A stretch of 21,927 bases of DNA from JBOGFI01 sp050743365 (GTDB taxonomy: Bacteria; Actinomycetota; Acidimicrobiia; IMCC26256; JACDBD01). A program made the translations under genes and the position numbers. Where the stretch lies: the NCBI GenBank assembly GCA_050743365.1, contig JBOGFI010000177.1, positions 1 through 21,927 on the forward strand, in the 5' to 3' direction. The notes beneath the pieces were generated by a model. It did no database searches and was not told where the DNA came from. It saw only the letters and a list, made by a program, of their open reading frames with translations. The first letter of the stretch is position 1, and each line of letters begins with the position of its first letter. Shown in pieces: positions 7,561 to 14,546 of the stretch.

Positions 7561-8325
7561 ATGACCGAGCCCGTGTTCGGGGGCGTCGGCGTGGCGCTGG
7601 TCACGCTGTTCGACGACGACGGCGATGTCGATACCGCGGCTACCGCGAAGCTGGCGGCGCGTCTCGTCGATGCCGGGCTGCGTGCCGTCGTGGTCGCGGG
7701 CAGCACGGGTGAGGCCGCCGCCCTCTCTGCCGACGAGCGCATCGGCCTGCTCGACGCGGTCCGCGCCGAGCTTTCGGCGGAGATCCCGGTGATCGCGGGC
7801 ACAGGTGCGCCCTCGGCGCGCCAAGCGGCCGCGCTCACCGCCGATGCGGCCTCGCATGGCGCCGACGCGGTGGTCGTGCTGTCACCGCCGGGATCGCTGG
7901 ATCTCGACGGCTACTACCGCACGGTGACCGCTGCTGCGGGCGAGACCCCAGTGCTCGGGTACCACTACCCGACCGTCTCGCCGCCGGGCATCCCGGTCGA
8001 GGCGTTTTCGAAGCTTCCCGTCGTCGGGCTCAAGGACTCGAGTGGCGACCCCGAACGGCTCCTCCGGGAGCTCGAGGAGTGGGACCGGCCGCTCTACACG
8101 GGGTCGTCGGCGCTGCTCTCGTTCGCGGGCCCGCTCGGGTGTACCGGCGCCATCCTCGCCCTCGCCAACGCCGAGCCCGAGCGCTGCATCGAGGCGTTCG
8201 ACGGCGACGCCGGCGCCCAGCGGGCGCTCACGCTCGCCCACGTCGCCGCCCACGAGGCGTTCCCGCGCCGGTTGAAGCAGCTGGTCGCCGACCGGTTCGG
8301 GACGTCGGCGGTCACCCGGACGTAG
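7561..8325 (+). CDS. DapA/NanA-family (class I) aldolase or lyase
   Basis: This 254-residue protein is a TIM-barrel enzyme of the dihydrodipicolinate synthase/N-acetylneuraminate lyase family, which makes or breaks C-C bonds with pyruvate or related 2-oxo acids through a lysine Schiff base. GSTGEA (residues 48-53) matches the carboxylate-binding GTTGE motif. GYHYP (133-137) carries the catalytic tyrosine at the position of DapA Tyr133, and VGLKDSSGD (156-164) carries the Schiff-base lysine K158. It is about 40 residues shorter than DapA (about 290), mostly at the C-terminus. The substrate is not predictable; a catabolic aldolase seems likelier than lysine synthesis because no lysine genes are nearby. 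Its last 14 bases overlap the convergent amidohydrolase gene. Start ATG 7561 is supported by the -10 box 7 nt upstream. Confidence 0.85.
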   Translation: MTEPVFGGVGVALVTLFDDDGDVDTAATAKLAARLVDAGLRAVVVAGSTGEAAALSADERIGLLDAVRAELSAEIPVIAGTGAPSARQAAALTADAASHGADAVVVLSPPGSLDLDGYYRTVTAAAGETPVLGYHYPTVSPPGIPVEAFSKLPVVGLKDSSGDPERLLRELEEWDRPLYTGSSALLSFAGPLGCTGAILALANAEPERCIEAFDGDAGAQRALTLAHVAAHEAFPRRLKQLVADRFGTSAVTRT

Positions 8326-9388
8326 CGCGCTCCCTGCCGAATCGCTCCTCCAGCCGATAGAAGCGTACCGGGGTCCCCCACAGCACCGCGTCGAGATCGG
8401 TGCCGCCGAGCCCGTGCTCGTCCGACTCCTTCAGGAACGAGGTGACGGCGTCGGGATAGAGAGCGTCGGGATGGGGGAAGTCGCTGGCCCACATCACGTG
8501 GTCGGCGCCGACCTGCGACACCACCCAAGCCGCCAGCGGGTCGTCGGGGTCGGTGCAGATCACGCACTGGCGGGCGAAGTACTCCGACGGGGTGAGCGTG
8601 AGGCCGGCGGTCTCCGACTCGGCCATCCACTCGGCGTGCGAGTCGAGTCGAGCCAGCCAGTAGGGAAGCCAGCCGGTTCCCGACTCGAGGAACGCCACCC
8701 GCAGCCCGGGGTGCCGCTCGAGACCGCCCTCGAGGACGAGACCCGCCATGGCCGCCATCTGCTCCATCGGATGCGACATGGCGTGGCGGACGGCGAAGCT
8801 GTCGCTCACGTCGCGCCCGATGGTGGGGCCGCGCACGCCGAGGCCCTCGTGGACGGCGAGCACCAGGCTGCTCTCCTCGAGCGCGTCGTACAGCGGGTCG
8901 TACTCGCGCGAGCCGAGCCCGCGCCCGTACAGATGGTTGGGTCGCACCATGACGCCCGGGAGACCGATCGCGGCTGCGTGCCGGGCCTCGTCCACCGCGA
9001 GCTTCACGTCGGCGAGCGGCACGAGGCCGATGCCGGCGAGGCGCGAGGTGTCAGCGTCGCAGTAGCCGGCCAGCCAGTCGTTGTACGCCCGGCACGCCGC
9101 CGCCGACGTCGCCGGCGCGAGCTCGGGCTGGAAGGGCACGAACAGCCCGATCGACGGGTACAGCACCACGGCGTCGATGCCCTCGGTGTCCATGCAGCGC
9201 AGGTACTCGCGGGCCGAGCAGCCGTCGGCGAGGAAGTCGGCGATCTTCTCCGGGTCACCGCAGGGGCGGCTCGGGGTCGTCGATGGCAGGTCCATCGGGC
9301 TCCGTCCCGGCGTTTGCGCTTCGCCGAAGAGGCCGCCCGGCTCGATCACGTGGGCGTCGGCGTCGAGGATGCGCCGCCCGTCACGCAC
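8312..9388 (-). CDS. Amidohydrolase family 2 metal-dependent hydrolase/decarboxylase
   Basis: The 358-residue product begins RRILDADAHVIEPGG, with the metal-binding DxH of the amidohydrolase-2 (ACMSD-like) group. It continues with VVLYPS, a VHEG segment offering a metal His, MSHPMEQMAAMAGLVLEGGLERHPGLRVAFLESGTGW, and ends with WASDFPHPDALYPD containing the conserved metal-ligand Asp. This family hydrolyses or decarboxylates cyclic or aromatic acids and acts in the cytoplasm. The GTG at 9388 is preceded by a GAGGG ribosome site at about 9 nt. It lies 57 nt after SDR1 on the same strand and is probably the third gene of a catabolic operon with the two SDR enzymes. Substrate unknown. Its 3' end overlaps the convergent aldolase gene. 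Confidence 0.85.
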   Translation of the reverse strand: MRDGRRILDADAHVIEPGGLFGEAQTPGRSPMDLPSTTPSRPCGDPEKIADFLADGCSAREYLRCMDTEGIDAVVLYPSIGLFVPFQPELAPATSAAACRAYNDWLAGYCDADTSRLAGIGLVPLADVKLAVDEARHAAAIGLPGVMVRPNHLYGRGLGSREYDPLYDALEESSLVLAVHEGLGVRGPTIGRDVSDSFAVRHAMSHPMEQMAAMAGLVLEGGLERHPGLRVAFLESGTGWLPYWLARLDSHAEWMAESETAGLTLTPSEYFARQCVICTDPDDPLAAWVVSQVGADHVMWASDFPHPDALYPDAVTSFLKESDEHGLGGTDLDAVLWGTPVRFYRLEERFGRERATSG

Positions 9389-9445
9389 GACGCGGGCCCT
9401 CGATGCGTCCCTGGACCACCAGGGCGGTCGTCGGGAGACGCATCT

Positions 9446-10231
9446 CTAGGACTGGCGGCGGGCGGCGAGCCCGCCGTCGAGGGGGATCACCGTCCCGCTG
9501 ACGTAGGTCGACTGGTCGCTCGCGAGGTAGAGGGCCGCCTCGCACACGTCGTCGGCGGTCCCCAGCCGACCCATGGGTGTCCGGCCGGCGACGAACCGCT
9601 TGATCCCCTCGGGATCGTCGGTCTGGTGGGCCACCTTCAAGAACAGCCCCGCCTCGCACGCGCTGGGCGACACGACGTTCACGCGCACGCCGTCAGCGGC
9701 GTGCTCGATGGCCGCCTGCTTGGCCAGGTTCACGAGCGCGGCCTTCGACGCGCAGTAGGCGGCGTAGCTCGGCGACCCGATCGCGCCGAGCACCGAGCCC
9801 AGCAGCACGGCGGAGCCGCCCCCGCTCTGCACCATCGCCGGGATGGCGTGCTTGAGGCACAGGAACGGCCCCTTGAGGTTCACGTCGATCACCCGCTGCC
9901 AGTCGTCGTCGGTGGTGTCGGCGAGCGCGGCCCGGACCTCGACCGCCGCGCTGCACACCAGTGCGTCGAGACGCCGGTGCCCGTCCGACACCGACTCGAA
10001 CAGCGCCGACACGTCGTCCTCGCGGGTGACGTCGACGACGGCGGCCTCCGCGGAAGCGCCGTCGGCGAGCAGCCCGTCGGCCACCCGGCGTGCGCCGGGC
10101 TCGTCGACGTCGACCACCACGACCCGCGCCCCCTCGGCGGCGAAACGGACCGCGATCGCCTCGCCCAGGCCCGAGGCGCCGCCGGTCACGACCGCGGTCT
10201 TGCCGAGCAACCGCGAGCTGACAACCGTCAT
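9446..10231 (-). CDS. Short-chain dehydrogenase/reductase (SDR1)
   Basis: This 261-residue classical SDR has the NAD(P)-binding TGGASGLG (residues 16-23), VVDVDEP after strand 2 (an Asp there favours NAD(H)), an NNAG-equivalent changed to CSAAV (93-97), and the Ser146, Tyr159, Lys163 catalytic set in LLGSVLG and AAYCASK. The C-terminal GTVIPLDGG motif is typical. The start ATG overlaps the SDR2 stop as ATGA, so the two are coupled. It resembles SDR2 in length and layout, suggesting an old duplication, with each enzyme oxidising or reducing a different alcohol or ketone intermediate. The loss of the usual Asn in the NNAG motif is noticeable but occurs in other SDRs. Confidence 0.9.
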   Translation of the reverse strand: MTVVSSRLLGKTAVVTGGASGLGEAIAVRFAAEGARVVVVDVDEPGARRVADGLLADGASAEAAVVDVTREDDVSALFESVSDGHRRLDALVCSAAVEVRAALADTTDDDWQRVIDVNLKGPFLCLKHAIPAMVQSGGGSAVLLGSVLGAIGSPSYAAYCASKAALVNLAKQAAIEHAADGVRVNVVSPSACEAGLFLKVAHQTDDPEGIKRFVAGRTPMGRLGTADDVCEAALYLASDQSTYVSGTVIPLDGGLAARRQS

Positions 10232-11001
10232 CGCAACGCGGCCAAGCCGCCGTCGCAGGGGATGACCGCGCCCGACGTGTAGGCCGACAGGTCGCTGGCC
10301 AGGAACAGCGCGATGCCGGCGACGTCGGCGGCCGTTCCCAGCCGGTGCAGCGGGATGTTGTCGAGGAGGCCCTCGACGAAGCCCTCCCCGTCGTCCATGC
10401 CCGCCACCACCTTGCGAAAGCGGGGCGTGTCGATGGAGCCGGGCGCGATGACGTTGGCACGCACACTCGGTCCGTGCTCGGTGGCGATCTGACGGGTGAG
10501 CGCGACCAGGCCCGCCTTCGCCGCCCCGTAGGCCGCGTAACCCTCGGAGCCGATCAAGCCCAGCACGGACGCGGTGTTGATGATGCTGCCGCCGCCGTCC
10601 TCGCGCAGGTGGGGCATCGCGGCGCGGCACGCCCAGAAGATCGCGCTGAGGTTGGTCGCGATCGTGACGTCCCACTGCTCCTCGGTCGTATCGACCAGCC
10701 GTCCCGACATCTGGATGGCGGCGTTGTTGTAGAGCACGTCGAGGCGGCCGAAGGCCTCGACCGCGGCGAGCACCATGGCGTCGTTGTCGGCCCGGCGCGA
10801 GACGTCGGCGTTGATTGCGACTGCCTTGCTCCCGGCGTGCTCCACCAGCTCGACCGTCTCGGCCGCGCCGTCGTCGTCGACGTCGGCCACCGCGATGCGG
10901 GCCCCGTGCTCCGCGAAGCGCACCGAGGCGGCTCGGCCCTGCCCCGAGGCAGCTCCCGTGATGAGCGCCACCTTGCCGTCGAGGAGCCGCCGATCAGGCA
11001 C
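10228..11001 (-). CDS. Short-chain dehydrogenase/reductase (SDR2), first gene of operon
   Basis: This 257-residue classical SDR has TGAASGQG (residues 15-22), an Asp after strand 2 in VADVDDDG favouring NAD(H), YNNAA (91-95) and the catalytic Ser145, Tyr158, Lys162 in NTASVLG and AAYGAAK. It ends in a normal GAVIPCDGG motif. It begins at GTG 11001, which lies 7 nt after a TAGCGT -10 box with a TTGACG -35 box 18 nt further upstream, so the mRNA is probably leaderless. A perfect 6-bp inverted repeat overlaps the -35 box and suggests control by a dimeric repressor. SDR1 and the amidohydrolase follow on the same strand. Substrate unknown; lipid, steroid or aromatic breakdown would all be consistent. 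Confidence 0.9.
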   Translation of the reverse strand: MPDRRLLDGKVALITGAASGQGRAASVRFAEHGARIAVADVDDDGAAETVELVEHAGSKAVAINADVSRRADNDAMVLAAVEAFGRLDVLYNNAAIQMSGRLVDTTEEQWDVTIATNLSAIFWACRAAMPHLREDGGGSIINTASVLGLIGSEGYAAYGAAKAGLVALTRQIATEHGPSVRANVIAPGSIDTPRFRKVVAGMDDGEGFVEGLLDNIPLHRLGTAADVAGIALFLASDLSAYTSGAVIPCDGGLAALR

Positions 11002-11008
11002 GATTCGG

Positions 11009-11038
11009 ACGCTAACGACAAGCTGACGCGAGCGTCAA
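11009..11038 (-). promoter_or_regulatory. Promoter of the SDR2-SDR1-amidohydrolase operon
   Basis: On the minus strand TTGACG (11033-11038), an 18-nt spacer and TAGCGT (11009-11014) lie 7 nt before GTG 11001. Both boxes match the housekeeping sigma consensus well. Confidence 0.65.
11024..11037. promoter_or_regulatory. Operator-like inverted repeat TGACGC-GA-GCGTCA
   Basis: Perfect 6-bp half-sites separated by 2 bp, overlapping the -35 box of the SDR operon promoter and about 40 bp upstream of the rrf2 -35 box. This placement suits a dimeric repressor (TetR-like, for example). The regulator is not evident; the adjacent Rrf2 protein is one candidate, though Rrf2 sites usually look different. 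Confidence 0.5.
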
Positions 11039-11078
11039 CGTCTCACGGCCGGGCGCGCCCGCTCATGGGAAAGCGCCC

Positions 11079-11108
11079 TTGACCGACAGAAAGGCGGATA
11101 TCTAACAT
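11079..11108 (+). promoter_or_regulatory. Promoter of the rrf2-fetAB operon
   Basis: TTGACC (11079-11084), an 18-nt spacer and TAACAT (11103-11108), then 7 nt to ATG 11116. It is a strong consensus promoter for a leaderless mRNA. Confidence 0.65.
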
Positions 11109-11110
11109 CC
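11096..11110. promoter_or_regulatory. Imperfect dyad over the rrf2 -10 box
   Basis: GGATATCTAACATCC has matching GGAT/ATCC arms and 10 of 15 symmetric positions, and covers the -10 box of the rrf2 promoter. Rrf2 regulators commonly repress their own operon, so this is a candidate autoregulatory site. It is short and imperfect. Confidence 0.3.
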
Positions 11111-11115
11111 GGAAT

Positions 11116-11604
11116 ATGCGGCTCTCCGACGGAGTCGAGTGGGGTATTCACTGCGCGGTGGTGCTCTCGTTCCTCCCGCCCGGCGCCGCCCTGCCCGCCG
11201 GTCGCCTGGCCGAGTACCACGGCGTGCCCACGGCGTACCTGGCCAAGCACCTCCAGGCGATGTCGCGCGCTGGGATCCTGGAGGCCGTCCCCGGCCCGGG
11301 CGGCGGCTACCGGCTGGCGCGTGTCGGGGCCCGGGTCTCGATGCTCGACGTCGTCGAGGCGATCGACGGCGACGAGCCGGCCTTTCGCTGCACCGAGATC
11401 CGCAGGCGAGGCCCGACCGCGGTCCCGGCCCGCGAGTACCGCGTGCCGTGCTCGATCCAACGGGTGATGGACCGCGCCGACGCGGCGTGGCGGGCCGAGC
11501 TGCGCCGGGTGTCGATCGCCGATCTCGTCGGGATGCTCGGCGAGACCGCGCCGCCAAGAGCGCTGGCCAAAGGGATCGCATGGTTCCAGGAGGTCCTGAC
11601 ATGA
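11116..11604 (+). CDS. Rrf2-family transcriptional regulator
   Basis: The 162-residue product has the N-terminal winged helix of Rrf2 proteins: GVEWGIHCAVVLSFL, then VPTAYLAKHLQAMSRAGILEAVPGPGGGYRLAR (recognition helix and wing, residues 38-69), then VSMLDVVEAIDG. Members such as IscR, NsrR and RirA sense Fe-S status, nitric oxide or iron through three cysteines. Here the sensor loop holds C92 (the position of the first IscR ligand) and C112 only, plus C13 in the first helix, so a classical three-Cys cluster site is incomplete. A thiol-redox switch or a cluster with another ligand is possible. It is the first gene of an operon, overlapping the next gene by ATGA, and has a leaderless promoter. 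The family is certain; the signal is not. Confidence 0.9.
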   Translation: MRLSDGVEWGIHCAVVLSFLPPGAALPAGRLAEYHGVPTAYLAKHLQAMSRAGILEAVPGPGGGYRLARVGARVSMLDVVEAIDGDEPAFRCTEIRRRGPTAVPAREYRVPCSIQRVMDRADAAWRAELRRVSIADLVGMLGETAPPRALAKGIAWFQEVLT

Positions 11605-12536
11605 AGGTGTTCCTTACCGGCGCGACCGGTGCGATCGGTCCCGCCACGATCCGCCAGCTGCGCGCCCATGGCCACGACGTCCGGGCCGTCGCTCGCGGCG
11701 AAGTCAAGGCTGCGCTCGTCCGGGAGATGGATGCCGAGCCGGTGGGCGTGGACCTCTTCGACGCCGCGGCGGTGAAGAAGGCAGTGGCCGGCAGCGAGGC
11801 CGTGCTCCATCTCGCCACCAATGTTCCGCCGATGCGCCAGGCGCCCAAGAAGTCGGCGTGGGCGACCCACAACGCGCTGCGCACGACGGCCACCGAGCAT
11901 CTGGCGCGGGCCGCCCTCGACGCCGGTGCCCGCACGTTCGTGAAGGAGTCGGTCACGTTCGTGTACCCGGACCGGGGCGACGCCTGGATCGACGAGGACG
12001 TACCGGCCGACGAGTCGATCGGGATGCTGGTGCCGACGCTCGAGGGCGAACGGATCGCGCTCCGCTTCGCAGCCGACGGTCGCGCCGCGGTCGTGCTGCG
12101 GTTCGGCCTCTTCTACGGGCCCGACACCCGCCACACCGAGGAAGCGCTGCGGATGGCGCGCTGGCGGCTGTCGACGGTCGCGGGCAAGCCGTGGGCGTTT
12201 ATGTCGTCGCTGCATACCGACGACGTCGCCAGCGCGGCGGTGGCCGCGCTCGAGGCACCGACCGGCATCTACAACATCTGTGATGACGAGCCCCTGACCC
12301 GACGCGACTACCTCGATGCCTTCCGACGGGCATTCGCGCTCCCCAAGCTCTTCATGACGCCACCGTGGCTGCTGCGCCTCGTCGGGGGGCGGGCGTCGCG
12401 GGTGCTCACCGCCTCACAGCGATGCTCGAACCGGCGGTTCCTGGAGGCGACGGGCTGGGCGCCTGTGTACCGGAGTGCGCGCGAAGGATGGGCCGCTTCG
12501 GCAGCGGCACGAGCGAAGGAGGAGTCCGATGCGTGA
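11601..12536 (+). CDS. Atypical NAD(P)-binding epimerase/dehydratase-family protein
   Basis: This 311-residue extended-SDR-type protein starts MKVFLTGATGAIGPATIRQL, a clear TGxxGxxG Rossmann motif, followed by VLHLATN (dinucleotide-binding core), FVKESVTFVYPD and VLRFGLFYGP, and a C-terminal domain with YNICDDEPLTRRDYLDAF. The usual YxxxK pair is not seen: in the expected stretch (GMLVPTLEGERIAL) the Tyr and Lys positions appear to be Met and Thr. It is therefore an atypical member that may bind NAD(P) without classical epimerase chemistry. Its ATG overlaps the rrf2 stop (ATGA) and its end overlaps the next gene by 8 bases, so it belongs to the Rrf2-controlled operon. Enzymatic role unknown; a nucleotide-sugar epimerase is unlikely. 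Confidence 0.85.
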   Translation: MKVFLTGATGAIGPATIRQLRAHGHDVRAVARGEVKAALVREMDAEPVGVDLFDAAAVKKAVAGSEAVLHLATNVPPMRQAPKKSAWATHNALRTTATEHLARAALDAGARTFVKESVTFVYPDRGDAWIDEDVPADESIGMLVPTLEGERIALRFAADGRAAVVLRFGLFYGPDTRHTEEALRMARWRLSTVAGKPWAFMSSLHTDDVASAAVAALEAPTGIYNICDDEPLTRRDYLDAFRRAFALPKLFMTPPWLLRLVGGRASRVLTASQRCSNRRFLEATGWAPVYRSAREGWAASAAARAKEESDA

Positions 12537-12981
12537 CCGCGTACTTCGAGTCGTGTTGGCGCTGCTTACGCTGGGGAACGTACAGGTGGGTGTGTGGGCG
12601 ACCTTCGCTCCCCGCTCCTTCTACGACGACTTCCCCGGGGGTGGCCGGTCGTGGGTCGCACCGGACGGCCCGTTCAACGAGCACCTCGTCCGCGACTTCG
12701 GTGCCACCAACCTCGCGCTCGGAGTCCTCACGATCGCCGCGCTGGTCTGGCTCACCCGTCCTCTCGTCGTGACCGCCGGGCTGGCGTGGATCGCCTACGG
12801 CGTCCCCCACCTCGTGTACCACCTGCGCCACCTCGACGTGTACGAAACCGGCGACCAGGTGGCCAATGTCGTCCTTCTCTCGCTCGCGCCGGCGGCTGGA
12901 GTGGTGGCCGTCTGGCTCGGTGCCAAGATGGCCGCATCGGCGACAGCACCCCGCTCTTCGGCTTCGAGCACGTCGGCGTAG
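12529..12981 (+). CDS. Small four-helix membrane protein of unknown function
   Basis: I do not recognise a named family. The 150-residue product shows about four hydrophobic segments (residues 5-26, 60-76, 78-97 and 112-132). Between the first two lies a polar loop with SFYDDFPGGG and VRDFGATNLALG. Helix three leads into a His-rich stretch, YGVPHLVYHLRHLD (H94, H98, H101), that could bind metal or haem. The start ATG 12529 has an excellent AAGGAGG ribosome site. It overlaps the epimerase-like gene by 8 bases. The last about 17 residues, ASATAPRSSASSTSA, are low-complexity and overlap the start of the ABC ATPase gene; they may be a real tail or the result of an indel (see findings). Position between an Rrf2 regulator and FetAB suggests a part in metal or redox handling (inference). 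Confidence 0.75.
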   Translation: MRDRVLRVVLALLTLGNVQVGVWATFAPRSFYDDFPGGGRSWVAPDGPFNEHLVRDFGATNLALGVLTIAALVWLTRPLVVTAGLAWIAYGVPHLVYHLRHLDVYETGDQVANVVLLSLAPAAGVVAVWLGAKMAASATAPRSSASSTSA

Positions 12982-13619
12982 CCGGGCCCCGCGGCGCGCG
13001 CCTCGTCGACGTCGACGGGAGCGTCCCCGAACGGGGAGCGACCGTGGTCGTCGGGCCGTCGGGCGCGGGCAAGTCGACGCTGCTGCGCCTGTGCAACCGG
13101 CTGGAGGCGCCGACCTCGGGGACGGTGCGCTTTCGCGGCGACGACGTCGCCTCCCTCGACCCGCTCGCCCTGCGCCGGCGGGTCGGGATGGTGTTCCAGC
13201 GGCCCACGCCGTTCCCGGGGACCGTGCGCGACAACCTCATGGTGGCCGCCCCCGGCCTCGACGACGGCGCCGCCAAGGAGGTCCTCGGCCGTGCCGACCT
13301 CCCGCCCCGGTTCCTCGACCGGCCCGCCCACGAGCTGTCGGCCGGCGAGGCCCAGCGGGTCTGCCTCGCCCGGACGCTGGTCACGGTCCCCGAGGTGCTC
13401 TTGATGGACGAGCCGACCTCGTCGGTCGACCCGCGCTCGCGTCGGGCGCTCGAGGAGATGACCCGCGCGCTCGCCACCGACGGCGTGCCCGTCTTGTGGG
13501 TGACCCACGATCACGGACAGGCGCGCCGCCTCGCCGACCATGTGATCGTGCTGGCAGCCGGCCGAATCGACTACGCCGGGACCATGGACCGCGTGGAGCG
13601 CTTCCTCGATGACCTCTGA
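12936..13619 (+). CDS. FetA-like ABC transporter ATP-binding protein (start codon unclear)
   Basis: This is an ABC ATPase of about 225 residues. Walker A is GPSGAGKST (13053-13079), the Q-loop VFQRPTPFPG, the signature LSAGEAQR, Walker B VLLMDEPTSSVD and the switch His in WVTHDHGQARRLADH, so it should be active. It overlaps the FetB-like permease gene by 11 bases and, as in E. coli FetAB (YbbL/YbbM), should power export of iron or another metal. The 5' end is a problem: homology begins near TPLFGFEHVGVAG (about 12948) but no ATG, GTG or TTG lies near it in frame. The coordinate given uses ATC 12936 as a nominal start; CTG 12912 is another option, and GTG 13044 would cut off the first strands just before Walker A. 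An indel in the CCCC run at 12949-12952 would instead fuse it to the preceding membrane protein. Confidence 0.8.
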   Translation: MGDSTPLFGFEHVGVAGPRGARLVDVDGSVPERGATVVVGPSGAGKSTLLRLCNRLEAPTSGTVRFRGDDVASLDPLALRRRVGMVFQRPTPFPGTVRDNLMVAAPGLDDGAAKEVLGRADLPPRFLDRPAHELSAGEAQRVCLARTLVTVPEVLLMDEPTSSVDPRSRRALEEMTRALATDGVPVLWVTHDHGQARRLADHVIVLAAGRIDYAGTMDRVERFLDDL

Positions 13620-14391
13620 CATCGGCTGGGGTGGGCTGGCGGCGTCGCTGGTGCTCGTCGCCGCCACCGTCGTGCTCTCTCTCTGGCGCCGGCTCGGCCT
13701 CGAGCGCAGCGTCGTCTGGGCCGCGGCGCGCTCGCTCGTCCAGCTGCTGGCGGTCGGCGTCGCCCTCGACCTCGTGCTCGACCCCGGGCGAACGCTCGCA
13801 TGGTCGTGGCTGTGGGTGGCCGCCATGCTCGCGATCGCGGCGGCGGTCGTGCGCTGGCGGGCCCGCGAGGTGCCGAGTGTGTTCCAGCTCGCGCTGGCCG
13901 CCTTCGGCGCGGCGGCGGTCGTCAGCCTGGGCGTGTTGTTCGGGCTGGGGGTGTTCGAGCTCGAGGGGCGCACGCTCATCCCGCTCGCCGGGCTCATGCT
14001 CGGGAACTCGATGGCGGCGACCGTGCTCGTCGCGAGGCGAGTGTTCGAGGAGCTGCGCGACAAGCGCGACGAGGTCGAGGCCCGCCTGGCGCTCGGCCAG
14101 CCGTCGGCGGAGGCGGCCCGGCCCTACCTGCGCGCCGCCCTGCGGACTGCCCTGGTCCCGCAGATCGAGACGACCAAGGCGGTCGGCCTGGTCGTGCTGC
14201 CGGGCGCGATGACCGGCCTGATCCTCGCCGGCGCCGAGCCGCTCGACGCGGTGCGGGTACAGGCGGCCGTGATGTACCTGGTGCTGGGGGCGGTGGCCAC
14301 GACCACGGCGGTCGTCGGCATCGGCGTTTCCCGGCGGCTCTTCACCCCCGACCACCGTCTCGTCCGCATGGAGCGCCCTGCCGACGAGTAG
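13609..14391 (+). CDS. FetB-like ABC transporter permease (UPF0014)
   Basis: The 260-residue integral membrane protein has about six to seven hydrophobic segments and the UPF0014/FetB hallmarks: ARSLVQLLAVG early, LAGLMLGNSMAATVLVARR (about residues 127-145) and, near the C-terminus, PQIETTKAVGLVVLPGAMTGLILAGAEP. In E. coli FetAB exports iron and helps survival of peroxide stress; the same role is inferred here. The ATG lies 11 bases inside the ATPase gene, so the subunits are translationally coupled. It closes the operon headed by the Rrf2 regulator. A possible hairpin terminator follows before the convergent bL37-like gene. Confidence 0.88.
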   Translation: MTSDIGWGGLAASLVLVAATVVLSLWRRLGLERSVVWAAARSLVQLLAVGVALDLVLDPGRTLAWSWLWVAAMLAIAAAVVRWRAREVPSVFQLALAAFGAAAVVSLGVLFGLGVFELEGRTLIPLAGLMLGNSMAATVLVARRVFEELRDKRDEVEARLALGQPSAEAARPYLRAALRTALVPQIETTKAVGLVVLPGAMTGLILAGAEPLDAVRVQAAVMYLVLGAVATTTAVVGIGVSRRLFTPDHRLVRMERPADE

Positions 14392-14405
14392 GGCGCCGCC
14401 CGGCA

Positions 14406-14423
14406 GGCCTGGGTCCCAGCGCC
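14406..14423. terminator. Possible bidirectional hairpin between fetB and bL37 genes
   Basis: GGC-CTGG, loop GTC, CCAG-(C)-GCC gives a 7-bp stem with one bulged C between two convergent genes. There is no T-run, so confidence is low. Confidence 0.3.
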
Positions 14424-14510
14424 TCAGCGGCGGCCTGCGTTGGGGCGCTTGCCGTGGTTGGCCTTGTTGCGGCGGGCGCGCAGCTTGCGCTTCTTCGTCT
14501 TCTTCGACAT
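14424..14510 (-). CDS. Tiny ribosomal protein, bL37-like
   Basis: A 28-residue, extremely basic protein is encoded on the minus strand from ATG 14508-14510 to TGA 14424-14426. It begins MSKKTKKRKLRARRN and carries KANHGKRPNA near its end. The latter matches, as I recall it, the C-terminus of bL37, the small extra protein found in the large ribosomal subunit of mycobacteria and other actinobacteria (about 24 residues). The surrounding 130 nt carry no competing plus-strand gene. A TAGCCT box lies 10 nt upstream of the ATG and no Shine-Dalgarno sequence is present, so the mRNA may be leaderless. It is transcribed away from the ychF-like gene and towards fetB. bS22/AURKAIP1-type tiny ribosomal proteins are an alternative but have a different sequence. 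Recognition rests on the short motif and composition. Confidence 0.75.
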   Translation of the reverse strand: MSKKTKKRKLRARRNKANHGKRPNAGRR

Positions 14511-14546
14511 GGAGGGGTCGAGGCTAGCCGGACGGGCCGTGCCGCA

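Noticed and set aside
9381..9443. 20-codon minus-strand frame (MRLPTTALVVQGRIEG...) between SDR1 and the amidohydrolase
   Set aside because: It begins 2 nt after the SDR1 stop and ends next to the amidohydrolase start, so a coupling peptide is imaginable. It is too short and lacks any other support.
8414..10282. 622-codon plus-strand open frame opposite the amidohydrolase and SDR genes
   Set aside because: Antisense shadow with low-complexity composition; the minus strand holds complete enzymes with catalytic residues.
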